DNA of 64,000 nucleotides from an uncultured Alistipes sp. GTDB lineage: Bacteria > Bacteroidota > Bacteroidia > Bacteroidales > Rikenellaceae. Positions 44,877 to 54,800 of the stretch are shown here, one piece after another. The stretch covers positions 1 to 64,000 of the forward strand of contig CAJUAV010000009.1 in assembly GCA_910584485.1 (NCBI GenBank). The letters run 5' to 3'. Position numbers and translations under genes: made by a program. Below the pieces are notes generated by a model. That model worked only from the letters and a program-made list of their open reading frames with translations. It did no database searches and was not told the origin of the DNA. How positions within the stretch are numbered: the stretch's first letter is position 1; each line of letters starts with the position of its first letter.

Positions 44877-47507
44877 TTACTGCACGCCGAACTCCTGCTG
44901 CTGGCGGTTGACCTCCTCCAGCAGACGCCGCTTCTCGGCCTCGGAGAGCTGCATGCGCTCCCCTTCGTCGTTCCCGTCCGCCGTCGTCCGCTCGGCCGCC
45001 GTCTGCCCCTCGTCGCAGCAGAAGGGCAGCGAGGCGGGCACGCTCTCGAACTCGATCTCGGCCGCCTCGGGCGCATGCGTCCCGGGGAAGGCGACCTCGG
45101 CCCGCACGCGGATGCGGCCCGCGCGGCGCGTCGCGCGCACCAGGGCGGGCGCCGTGCCGAACTCCACGGGACGCGGATTGGCTTCGATGCGCTCGTCGCC
45201 GATCAGCTCGCCCTCGCCCTCGACCGTGAAGCGGATCCGCTCCTTCGCCAGGCGGCGGACATGGCCGCTGTCATCGGTCACCTCGGCCACGACGACCACG
45301 AAATCCGATCCGTCGGCCACGAGCGGCTTCCCGTTCCAGTCGACCGCGAGACGCAGCTTCGTCGAGCGGCGCGACGGCATGCGCTTCGTCGAGCAGACTA
45401 CCTTGCCGTCGATAAAGCCCTCGGCGACCATATTCACCGCCTGCCAATTCTTGTTCGTATAGCTGTACGAGCGCGCCTCCCAGAAATCCCAGACGTTCTC
45501 GAAGACTACGGGCGGGTTGGGCATCGAACGCTCCGACCGCACCACGGGCTTCGTCCACGACCGTTTGCCGTCGTAGATCGACAGACGCACCGAATCGCAG
45601 TTGGTGAAGACCACCACGTCCGGATCGGAGAACTGCGACATCTCGTGCAGGATGTAGATCATCGGACCGCTCTCGGCCGTCGGGTGACGCAGGTCGGCCG
45701 CCGTCTGGCTGCGGAAGAGGTAGTAGGCGTACTTGGGCTGTCGGAAGCAGTCGTAGATACCGCCCCAGTAGGGATCGGGGTGGTAGCCGCGCTGGTGATC
45801 GAAGGGGTGCCACTGCGCCCCGCCGATAAACTGCGCATCGGTGTCGTAGAGGCCGTCGTAGCTCTTCGCCAGCGACAGCGCCTGCACCTTCATCGGCCGC
45901 TCGCCCCAGCTGCGCGAGGCGCGGTTGTCGTTGTTGTGGGCATACCAGTCGTCGACGTTCTCGCCCCATTCGCGCGTGAAGATGCACTGCGCGGGGGCAT
46001 CCGCCTTCCGCTCGTCGCGCGGCCAGCCGTAGACCACGTCGTAGTGGTCGCGCACGCCCGCCGAATGGGAGTCGGCCGCCGCCACGGGACAGTACGGATA
46101 GGGATACTCGTCGCGCGTGATCTGCAGGGCGTCGACGGCGAACTGCGCGGGATAGGGCGTTTCGTTCAGGATCGGCTCCCACATGAGCACCGAGGGGTGG
46201 TTGCGGTCGCGGCGGATCAGCTCGCGCGTATTGCGGTGCACGCGCTCGGCGAACTGCGGGTCCTTGTTCCAGTACTGCCAGCCGGGGGTCGCCACGATGA
46301 CGAAGAGCCCCAGCTCGTCGCAGGCATCCATGAAGGAGGGGTCCTGCGGATAGTGCGCCACGCGGATAATGCGGCACCCCGCATCGCGCAGCCGCTTCGC
46401 GTCGCGCCACTGCTGCGAGTTGGGCACGGCGTTGCCCACGTAGGCGAAATCCTGGTGGCGGTTGGCCCCCACCAGCTTGCCGAAGGGTTCGTCGTTCAGC
46501 ACGAAGCCCCGTGCGGGATCGAAGGCGAAGGAGCGAATGCCGATGCGCGTCACGCCGCCGTCGAGGCAACGCTTCCCCTCCTTGATGCGCGTTTCGACGC
46601 GGTAGAGGTAGGGATCGTCGGGCGACCAGCGGTGCGGCGTCGGCACGACGATCCGCTGCTTGGTCTGCCGCACCGCCCCCGCCCGCAGGCGCACGGGCGA
46701 CGCCGCACGGCCGATCACCGTGCCGTCGGCATCGGTCAGCGTCGTTTCGACGACGACGTTTTTCGTGCGCTCGGCGCGGTTCGCGATCTCCGTATCGACC
46801 CATACGTCGGCCTCGCGCGCCGAAATGCGGTCGTAGTGGACGAAGATGCCCCCTGCCGCCGTGCGGTCGGCCTCGACGGCATCCGTCACGGCCACCTCCG
46901 AGCGGCCGATAAGCCACACGTCGCGGTAGATGCCCCCGTGGTAGGCGAAGTCGAGCGTGTATTGCGGCTTGCCCGGGGGATAGGTCTTGTCGTTCGAGTT
47001 ATCGGCCATCACCGCCACCAGACAGCGGTCGCCCGCCGCCACGCCCGCCTCCGAGAGCGAGATCGTCACGGGGAGGTAGCCCCCGAGGTGCTCGCGCACG
47101 AGCGTGCCGTTCACGTAGAAGCGCTGCTTGCCCATGATGCCCTCGAAATGGAGCAGCACCTCCTGCCCCGCGCAGTCGGCGGGCACCGTGAAGTGCTTGC
47201 GGTACCAGACGGGGCCCTGGTAGTTGCGGCAGCCGCTCCCCTCGGCGGGCATGAGCTCCGCGGTGTGGGGCGTAGCGACCGTCTCCCAGGCCGCATCGTC
47301 GAAATCGACGGCCGCTGCCCCCGCGACATCGCCGCGGCGGAAGCGCCACCCCGCGTTGAAATCGTAGAGCGTGCGGCCGCTGCCCGCCAGGGGCATGAGC
47401 CCCGCCACGGAGATCTCCTGCGGCCGCAGCGCCTCGGCGGGGGTCGGCTGCGCCGTTGCGCTCCACGCCATGCAGGCGGCCAGCGCGATCGTAATCGAAT
47501 GTTTCAT
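44877..47507 (-). CDS. Glycoside hydrolase family 2 enzyme
   Basis: The 876-residue exported protein (signal peptide MKHSITIALAACMAWSATAQ) has the GH2 layout: a jelly-roll sugar-binding domain (about 40-210), an Ig-like domain (about 215-315), a TIM barrel (about 320-600) and a C-terminal beta domain. The acid/base glutamate lies in WEPILNET and the nucleophile candidate in TREWGEN. The specificity is probably a beta-galactosidase or beta-glucuronidase type on pectin side chains; it cannot be fixed from sequence. An ATG two codons upstream (47513) is also possible. It starts 13 bp after the DUF5703/GH95-like gene. Confidence 0.87.
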   Translation of the reverse strand: MKHSITIALAACMAWSATAQPTPAEALRPQEISVAGLMPLAGSGRTLYDFNAGWRFRRGDVAGAAAVDFDDAAWETVATPHTAELMPAEGSGCRNYQGPVWYRKHFTVPADCAGQEVLLHFEGIMGKQRFYVNGTLVREHLGGYLPVTISLSEAGVAAGDRCLVAVMADNSNDKTYPPGKPQYTLDFAYHGGIYRDVWLIGRSEVAVTDAVEADRTAAGGIFVHYDRISAREADVWVDTEIANRAERTKNVVVETTLTDADGTVIGRAASPVRLRAGAVRQTKQRIVVPTPHRWSPDDPYLYRVETRIKEGKRCLDGGVTRIGIRSFAFDPARGFVLNDEPFGKLVGANRHQDFAYVGNAVPNSQQWRDAKRLRDAGCRIIRVAHYPQDPSFMDACDELGLFVIVATPGWQYWNKDPQFAERVHRNTRELIRRDRNHPSVLMWEPILNETPYPAQFAVDALQITRDEYPYPYCPVAAADSHSAGVRDHYDVVYGWPRDERKADAPAQCIFTREWGENVDDWYAHNNDNRASRSWGERPMKVQALSLAKSYDGLYDTDAQFIGGAQWHPFDHQRGYHPDPYWGGIYDCFRQPKYAYYLFRSQTAADLRHPTAESGPMIYILHEMSQFSDPDVVVFTNCDSVRLSIYDGKRSWTKPVVRSERSMPNPPVVFENVWDFWEARSYSYTNKNWQAVNMVAEGFIDGKVVCSTKRMPSRRSTKLRLAVDWNGKPLVADGSDFVVVVAEVTDDSGHVRRLAKERIRFTVEGEGELIGDERIEANPRPVEFGTAPALVRATRRAGRIRVRAEVAFPGTHAPEAAEIEFESVPASLPFCCDEGQTAAERTTADGNDEGERMQLSEAEKRRLLEEVNRQQQEFGVQ

Positions 47508-47520
47508 CTGCATATCTTCG

Positions 47521-49791
47521 TTATTCTTCGTTCTTCAAAAGAATCCGTACGTCCTTGCGGCGCTCGGCGGGCTGTACGTCGAGCGACACCAGCCGCCCGT
47601 CGCGCAGCTCCGCCTCGACGGTCGTGCGGTGCGGCGCGTGGAGCTTGAAGCGGACGTTCCAGTTGCGCGGCCAGGCGGGGAAGAGGACGATGCGGTCGCC
47701 GTCGCTCTGCAACAACATCTCCTGCAGGGCGATCGCGCCGCTGCCGCCCCAGTTGTGGTCGGGCGTCCAGTCGAAGCCCGGGCCCCAGAAGGCGGGGAAG
47801 CGGTGCGGGCCGTCGGCGAGCTTCTCGCTCACCAGCCGCGCGGCATCCTCCGTGCGCCCCAGCTCGGCCGCCCAGATGCAGTCCTGCTTCCACCCCTTCG
47901 ACGAGCGCTGCCACACGGCGTGGTCGTCATATAAATAGGTGTTGAGCGCCACGTCGATCGGCTCTTCGGAGGCCATCGTGTAACGGCGCCACGGAAAGAC
48001 GGGATAGAGCTGCGGCGTCTCGATGTTGTTGATGCGCTCCCACGCCGCGGCGGGGGCGATCATCGTGCGGCCCGCCACGGTGCGCAGCGGCAGCGCGGGG
48101 ATGCGGTCGAGCATCGCGTGCCACGGCGCGACGCACGTGTCGCCCCGCATGCGCTTCACGTCGAGGTAGGTCTCGAGCACCGTGCGCAGCCCCTCGACGG
48201 TCGAGGAGGCGTTGTAGGCCATCTTGTAGGTCTCGCACCCCGAACCCGGGTAGAGGACGAGCTTGCCTTCGCCGTCGAGCTCCTTGCGGCCGCGCCGCGC
48301 GGCGAGGTAGCGGTAGTGTTCGTCGAAGAAGCGGAGCGAGCTCTCGATGAGGGGCTCGTAGCGCGCGATGTCGGCGCGGTCGTAGCGGTAGGTTTCGAGG
48401 ATCATCTGGCAGAATTCGAGCACCGTATCCCAGCAGTACTCCAGCCAGGCGTTGTACTCGACGCCGCGATCGAACCACGCGGGACGCTTCGTGCCGTACT
48501 CCATGTGGTTCGGCAGGCCGAAGAGTTCGATCTGCTCGGTGAACGAGGCTCCGCCGTGGCCCCAGTAGCAGCGCGTGCGCAGCTCGGCGTTGGCGCGCAT
48601 CCGCTCGTAGAAGTCGAACTGCACGGGCATGAGGTCGAAATCGCCCGACCGCAGCATCGGCCAGTAGACGAGGCGCTGGTTCTGCGCCGTCATCGTGCCG
48701 CCGCCCCAGTTGCGGAAATCGGGGGTGAAGCGCTGCGCCGTGTCGACCCCCTGCGGATCGAAGGTGAAGAGGCCGCCGTTGAATTTGGTCGGGTCGGCGC
48801 CCCGCCGGTTGCACCCCAGCATGTAGCGGAAGAGCGTGTAGTTGCGGGCGATGTCGGCCGCGGGACCGTCGGCCTCGATGCGGCTGCGCTGCCAGTAGGC
48901 GCGCCACCACGCCTCGGTGCGGCGCACGGCCCCCTTCGGATCGGCTTCGGCGCGCGCCACGGTCCGCTCTACCTCCGCCGTCCAGGGCGCGAGGTCGGCA
49001 GACTGCATCGTGGCCAGCGCCAGCGCAAAGGCGTGCCGCTTCGACGGTTTTACGGAGCGGAAACGCCACGCACGGAAATCGGTGTCGAGGTAGCGACCCT
49101 CGCTTTCGCCCGCGAAACGCAGGTCGCGGCTCCAAAGACGGCCGCCCGAAATGCGGTGCGCGAGCGGATTCCAGAGCGAATCGCGCACGGCGGCGAGCCC
49201 CTCGACCTCGACCGTGCGGTCGAAAAGGGTGCGGGCGGGGTTGCGATGACAGAAGGTGACGGCGTGTTCGGTCGCGCACACCGTGTCGGCGGTGGTCGCC
49301 AGCCCCGCCGTCTTGGCCCACTTGTGCGAAGATTGGCGCCCCTCGCCCGAGCGGTAGGGACGGTCGCGGTGACGCCAGTTCTCGTAGCTCACCTCGCAGG
49401 TTACGGCGCGCGGGCTCTCGACCGCGACGCGCACGACGGGTTCGAAGGCGTCGACGCGCAGCGTGACGGTCGCCCCGAGCAGCTCGACGCGCATCGAGCC
49501 GTCGGCCAGGCGCAGCGTCTGACGGAACGGAGCCGCCGCCTCGCCCCCTTCGATCTTCAGGCGGACGCGGCCCGCCTTGAGCAGCGTGTTGTGCTCGTCG
49601 TAGGAGCCGCTGCGGCAGACGTAAAAGAGCAGTTCGTCGCCCTCGACCCAGACGTTCAGGCCGAGGTCGCCGCCTCCGAGGGGCATCGATTCCGACGAAT
49701 CGCGGCTCTGCGAGGTCCAGACATAATCCTGCGGCTGCCCCTGACCGAGCAGCGGCAGCGAGAGCAGCGCGAAAAGAAGCAGGCGTCGCAT
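47521..49791 (-). CDS. DUF5703 / GH95-like exported glycoside hydrolase
   Basis: The 756-residue protein has a signal peptide (MRRLLLFALLSLPLLGQGQ). The N-terminal beta domain has the motif ESMPLGGGDLGLNVWVEGDELLFYV (about 34-58), typical of DUF5703 and GH95-like proteins. An (alpha/alpha)6 barrel (about 300-690) follows, with GWKQDCIWAAELGRTEDA and FDWTPDHNWGGSGAIALQE as conserved blocks. The family relation to alpha-fucosidase/galactosidase GH95 suggests an exo-hydrolase, with the substrate unknown. It lies 6 bp after the esterase and ahead of GH2, in one operon. Confidence 0.78.
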   Translation of the reverse strand: MRRLLLFALLSLPLLGQGQPQDYVWTSQSRDSSESMPLGGGDLGLNVWVEGDELLFYVCRSGSYDEHNTLLKAGRVRLKIEGGEAAAPFRQTLRLADGSMRVELLGATVTLRVDAFEPVVRVAVESPRAVTCEVSYENWRHRDRPYRSGEGRQSSHKWAKTAGLATTADTVCATEHAVTFCHRNPARTLFDRTVEVEGLAAVRDSLWNPLAHRISGGRLWSRDLRFAGESEGRYLDTDFRAWRFRSVKPSKRHAFALALATMQSADLAPWTAEVERTVARAEADPKGAVRRTEAWWRAYWQRSRIEADGPAADIARNYTLFRYMLGCNRRGADPTKFNGGLFTFDPQGVDTAQRFTPDFRNWGGGTMTAQNQRLVYWPMLRSGDFDLMPVQFDFYERMRANAELRTRCYWGHGGASFTEQIELFGLPNHMEYGTKRPAWFDRGVEYNAWLEYCWDTVLEFCQMILETYRYDRADIARYEPLIESSLRFFDEHYRYLAARRGRKELDGEGKLVLYPGSGCETYKMAYNASSTVEGLRTVLETYLDVKRMRGDTCVAPWHAMLDRIPALPLRTVAGRTMIAPAAAWERINNIETPQLYPVFPWRRYTMASEEPIDVALNTYLYDDHAVWQRSSKGWKQDCIWAAELGRTEDAARLVSEKLADGPHRFPAFWGPGFDWTPDHNWGGSGAIALQEMLLQSDGDRIVLFPAWPRNWNVRFKLHAPHRTTVEAELRDGRLVSLDVQPAERRKDVRILLKNEE

Positions 49792-49797
49792 GGGGCG

Positions 49798-51252
49798 CTA
49801 CTCTTTGAGGGGTTTCGGATCGGGCCAGTCGTCCGTGCGGAACGACGAGACGGGCAGGCCGTCGCTGCCGAACAGATCGCCCACGACCCAGTCCTTGAAG
49901 GCGTAGCGGACCGCCACGGGCTCCTTGACCTTATCGCTGCGCACGACGAGCTTGCTGCGCTCGACGCGCGCCCGGGCGGGATAGAACTTGCGGTCGGCGC
50001 CCGCCACCTCGACGCATTTCGATTCGAAGCCGTGCTTGCAGCTGATCCACATCGGGGCGCGCGAGAAGGAGATCGTCACCCGATCGCCCTCGACCTGCAT
50101 CGATTCGTAGACGGGGCTGTCGCAGTAGATGCCCTCGATGCCGTAGGTCTTGGCCAGGGCGTGCAGCGCGAGGCGTTCGCCCGCGGGACGCTTGTCGTAG
50201 GGGTGGATGCCGCGCTCCATGCCCGTATCGAGCAGCACGGCCATGCCCGCGTTGGGCACCAGGTGCTCGACGCGCGCCTGCTGCTCGCGCAGGTAGGCCG
50301 AGTTATAGAGCGGCTGCCCCGCGGCGGTGATGATCGAGTAGTCGTAGGGGGCGATCTGACAGTAGTAGAAGGAGAAATCGCCGATTCCCCACTGCTTGCG
50401 CCACCCCGTAATCATCGCGGCATGGAGGTCGGCATAGTAGTCGGCGCGGTTCCAGTTGTCCTCGCCCTGGTACCAGATCACACCGCGCATCGCCATGCCG
50501 ATCAAGGGTTTGAGCATGCCGTTGTAGAGGGCCGTCGGGCAGCGCTGCTTCGTCTTGTTCACCTCGGCGTCGGTCGCGGGGAGCTGCACCTGCGGGAAAG
50601 CGGCGAGCATCTCGCGGTCCATCCACGCCTCGCAGGCCGAGCCGCCCCAGGCGACGCAGACGAGCCCCACGGGGACGTCGATCGTCTCGCGCAGCATGCG
50701 GCCGAAATAGTAGGCCGTGGCCGAGAAATCGCGCACCGTGAGGGGCGTCGCCTCGCTCCAGCGGCCCGTCACGTCGTCCGCCGCTTCGAGCAGCGCCGTG
50801 CGCTTCACGGTGAACAGGCGCAACTGCGGATCGCGGCCGCGGGCGGCATCGAGGTTGCCGTTCTCGACGGGCTGGTTCTTGAAGCCCTTCATCGGCATCT
50901 CCATGTTCGACTGCCCCGAGCAGATCCACACCTCGCCTAGCAGGACGTTGCGCAGCGTCAGCGGCTCGCCGTCCGAGACGGTGATGTCGTAGGGACCGCC
51001 CGCCGCGGGGGTCGGAATCGCGAGGCGCCAGCGCCCCTCGGCATCGGCCTTCGTGCGGTAGACTTCGTCCGTCCAGCCGACGGTCACCGTCACCGTTTTC
51101 TTCGGTGCGGCGGTGCCCCACAGCGGAGCGTCGGTCTGCTGTTGCAGCACCATGTGATCGGCGAAGATGGCGGGCATCTTCACCTCGGCCGAGGCCGTGC
51201 CGGCCATCAGGGCGGCGGCCACGAGCGACAAAAGGGTCTTCATGCGGTTCAT
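49798..51252 (-). CDS. Sialate O-acetylesterase-like carbohydrate esterase (SGNH)
   Basis: The 484-residue exported protein (MNRMKTLLSLVAAALMAGTASA) has the SASA-family beginning PAIFADHMVLQQ and the nucleophile block WICSGQSNMEMPM with the catalytic Ser in GQSN. WYQGEDN is the second conserved block. In pectin clusters such enzymes probably remove acetyl groups from sugars. An in-frame ATG at 51282 would add ten residues (MKKQVKTHTH), but the shorter start gives a normal signal peptide. It directly follows the 589-bp repeat array. Confidence 0.85.
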   Translation of the reverse strand: MNRMKTLLSLVAAALMAGTASAEVKMPAIFADHMVLQQQTDAPLWGTAAPKKTVTVTVGWTDEVYRTKADAEGRWRLAIPTPAAGGPYDITVSDGEPLTLRNVLLGEVWICSGQSNMEMPMKGFKNQPVENGNLDAARGRDPQLRLFTVKRTALLEAADDVTGRWSEATPLTVRDFSATAYYFGRMLRETIDVPVGLVCVAWGGSACEAWMDREMLAAFPQVQLPATDAEVNKTKQRCPTALYNGMLKPLIGMAMRGVIWYQGEDNWNRADYYADLHAAMITGWRKQWGIGDFSFYYCQIAPYDYSIITAAGQPLYNSAYLREQQARVEHLVPNAGMAVLLDTGMERGIHPYDKRPAGERLALHALAKTYGIEGIYCDSPVYESMQVEGDRVTISFSRAPMWISCKHGFESKCVEVAGADRKFYPARARVERSKLVVRSDKVKEPVAVRYAFKDWVVGDLFGSDGLPVSSFRTDDWPDPKPLKE

Positions 51253-51282
51253 ATGCGTATGCGTTTTAACTTGTTTTTTCAT

Positions 51283-51871
51283 GTTCGTCGTCGGGCGGCG
51301 GCTTGCAAAACAGCGGCCCGCCGCACTACTTCGGGCAGCAGCTTGCGAAGCGCACGCGACGAGCAGACGCGAGTTGCGGGCCTTCGCGCGGCGAAGCTGC
51401 GGCCCGCCGACCTCTATGAGGTCGAAACCGTTCGGCAGCAGCTTACGGCCGAGCGGAGAGACCTGCGACGAGCGTGCGACTCATATTCGGGCAGCAGCTT
51501 GCGAAGCGCACGCAATGAGCCTTGCGCGAATAGCGGGCCTTCGCGCCGCGAAGCTGCGGCCCGCCGACCTCTCTACGAGGTCGAAACCGTTCGGCAGCAG
51601 ATTACGGCCGAGCGGAGAGATCTGCGACGAGCGTGCGCCTCATATTCGGGCAGCAGCTTGCGAAGGGACGCCAAACGCGGGCCTTCGCGCCGCGAAGCTG
51701 CGGCCCGCCGATCCCTTGCGGGATCGATTGATCCGTTCGCCGACGGCGGCAGGAGGGTCAGGGAGCGGCCTGACGCTTTCCTGCCCTCCGCCATGGGGCC
51801 GCGGCGAACGGCACGCACTACGTGCGATTTACAATCAGCCCCGCTCGGAACCGAGCCTGCCGCTCCTTCCG
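51283..51871 (+). repeat. Three-unit tandem hairpin-repeat array upstream of the esterase operon
   Basis: Units of about 157 bp start at 51330, 51486 and 51645, each with TTCGGGCAGCAGCTTGCGAA. Each carries the stem GCGGGCC/GGCCCGC (51376-51407, 51533-51564, 51677-51708) with an inner TTCGC/GCGAA. The next hairpin is GACCTC-TAT-GAGGTC, GACCTC-TCTAC-GAGGTC and GATCCC-TTGC-GGGATC respectively. Module 2 (GTTCGCCG...CGGCGAAC) follows at 51735-51809 with the apical hairpin CGCAC-TAC-GTGCG (51814-51826). No gene or clear promoter was found. Confidence 0.85.
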
Positions 51872-54800
51872 TTACCGCCGTTCCCGGCGGGCACGTTCGC
51901 TCGTCTGCTGCACCTCTTTCACCCACAGCTCGCCCGTCAATCCCGCAGGGAGCAGCGTCTGCTCCTTGCGGCGGTAGGGGGCGTTGGTCCAGATGCCGCG
52001 GAAGGGCGCCTTGCCCAGCTCGGCCCCCAGCAGCGCATTGGCCCACGTGTTCGAAACCTCGATGACGAGGCTGTTTTGACCGCGCCGCAGCGCCTCGGTG
52101 ATATCCACCTCATAGGGAGCCGTCCAGGCGACGCCGCACGGGCGGCCGTTCACGGTCACCGCCGCCACGTCGTGCACCTCGCCCAGTGCGAGCACCACGC
52201 GTCCCTTCGGACGCCCCTTCCAGCGGAAGGTGGTGCGGCAGGTCACCGTGCCCGAATAATAACGCAGCCGCTCCTCCGCCGATTGCGACCAGTCGAACAG
52301 CCGTTCGGCACGCTCCGTGCGCACCCCTTCCGACCCCAGGTCGAAGGTCAGCCACCAGTCGCCCGTGCGCAGCAGGTCGAGGGGCCGCCCCAGCACGGTG
52401 GTGCGCGTCGTCCGCGGCTGCTCCTGCGGGCTCCCCGCACGGCGGAAGACGACGAAGACAGAGCCGCAGGCATCGAGCGGCAGCTCCACCTCGGTGCGGC
52501 CCGCCTCGACGCGCCACTGCGCGACATCGGCGATTTCGCCCGTCAGCGGATTCCACAGCTCGGGCACGCGCCCCGCCGTGCGCAGCGAGACCGCGATGCG
52601 GCGCGCCTCGTGCTGCTGATTCGAGATGAAATAGATATCGGTATCGTCGCTCTCCGAACGGCGGTGGGTCCACGCCACCCCCTTCGGGACCACGGCGTCG
52701 CGCTCCAGTCCGTAGGCGGTCAGATCATCGGCCGTATAGGGAATTTCGGGCACAACCACGCCCGCGGCTTTCAGCGCATCGATCTTCGCGCGCACCTCGT
52801 CGCTCATCGGCGTTTCGGGGTTCATCGGACGGGCCGCGGGAATCACCAGCACCCGATACGAAGCACCGCCCGGGAGCACCATGCGTCCCCCTTCGGCACG
52901 GGCGAGGCGCAGCAGCGCATCGCGGTTGAAGGAGTCGTAGGCATAGCCGCGCAGCGGATCGATCCACCGTTCGGGATCGGCCATGTTGGCCGAGTGGGTG
53001 ACGCCGACGGGCTTCACGCGCAGCGGCTGCCCCTCGTTCTTGAGGCGGATCCGCTCGCTCTCGACCCGCTCGGCACCGAAGAGCCCGGGCAGCGAGGGGA
53101 CGAGCCGGTCGGGCAGGATCGAGCGGCGCGGCACCTCCTCGCCCGTGAAGACGGCGATGTCGGTCACCGGCACCCCGTACTGCAACAGCGCCTGGCAGCG
53201 CGCCGCATAGCCGCTCAAGGCGGGGGCGCCGTGTTTGAACCAGGTGTTGTCGCGCTGGAAGAAGAGGCCGATGCCGTCGAGGGTCATGCCCGGGCGGCGG
53301 TCGAGCCACGGATTATGGGTCATGACGTGGTACACCAGGCGGTTCAGTCCGAGGGCGTAGTTGCGGTCGAGCATGGGTTTGAGCATCGCGGGGGTCTCGT
53401 TCCAGACGCCGCGCAGCGTCGTGAAGCCTTCGGCCGAGATGATCCGCTTGCCGTAGACACGGGCGCCGCAAACGGCATCCAACATGTCGTTCGGCTTGTC
53501 GTGCGTGGGGCTTTCGAACCAGAACTCGCCCATCGGCAGGTCCACCTTGTCGTAATGATACATGCCGTCGCACACCATCGTGGGGGCGACGGTCTCGGCC
53601 GTGAAGCGACAGCCGTATTCGTCGGCCTTCTGCGCGATCACGTCGTAGAAGACGTCGTGCACCAGCTCGGCGATCGTCTCGCGCACGTCGCGCAGCACCT
53701 TTTCCGAACGCTCCGCGCTCACCATCGGGATGCCCGCCGCCAGCAGCGGCAGCCACGGCCGCAGCGCATAGCCGCGGCGCGCCTCGAATTCGGCGGCGAA
53801 CGTCTCGCTCCAGTTCTGGCTGCCGCACTCCCAGCTGTCGATGTAGAGCACCTTCAGCACGCGGCGCGCCACCTCGGGATCGATCGTGCGGTAGATGCGG
53901 CCGAACCAGTTGTCGATCTGCTTCGCGACCGCCGTGCGGCTGAACTTGTCGCACTCCAGACCGCGTCCCGCACCCGCCGTTTCGTTCATGTGGCCCGTCG
54001 TGGTGTGGCCCAGCCGCAGGATGCGCCAGCGCCCCTCGGGCAGACGGACGGCGGCATGATCCCCGTCGATGCGGTCCGTCAGGTCGATCACCTCGTCGAG
54101 CTGCACGCAGTCCTCGGCGGTCAGCTCGTCGGGGGTCGTCGCCTCGGCCACGCGCCAGACCAGGCCCGCCTTGCCCTCCCACTGGTGGAGGCGCGGCGTG
54201 GCATGCAGCCGTATGCGGGCGATCTTCAGGTTGGGCTTCCACTTGGCGGCATCCAGGTCCTCCGACCCCGCCTCCGAACCTTCGGGGGTCCACTCGAAGC
54301 GGAAGATGCGCGCCGTGGTGGGCGGAATGGCATGCGTGGTCTGGAAATCGGTGTTCTGCCACCCGTGACGGGCGGGCACCAGCTGTTTGACGAAGCGGAA
54401 ATGGGTGCCGTCGGACGAAGCCGACAGCGTCAGGCGGTGGGCCTGGTAGTTGTTGCCGCCGAGGATGATTTCGATGTTGCGGCAGGTGACGGGCTCGGCG
54501 AACGTATAGTCGACGCGGCAGGGCGCACCCGCGCGGATCGTGCCGCGCTCGTCGACCGAGACGCGGTTTTTCTCCGAGGCCTTCGGGTCGAGGTTTTCGC
54601 AGGCGAGGGTCGGCACGAGGGTCGGCTCGTCGTCGCGCGCAGGCATCGCCACGACGTTGTGCAGGTCGTCGACGCCACGACCGCCCTCGGCGGCCGCCGT
54701 CGAAGCGGGTTTCCGCACGATCGCCCGTCCCTCCTCCGTCAGATGGAGCGTGGCACCGCCCTTGACGGGAAGCGCCACGAGGGCGATGTCTTCGTAATAG

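Noticed and set aside
42501..47648. A 1715-residue open frame on the + strand opposite three CAZyme genes
   Set aside because: It is antisense to genes with signal peptides and catalytic motifs. Antisense frames stay open in this high-GC DNA, and the product is low-complexity with no recognisable domain.
51283..51871. The repeat block considered as an insertion sequence remnant
   Set aside because: No transposase fragment, terminal inverted repeats or target duplication could be seen.
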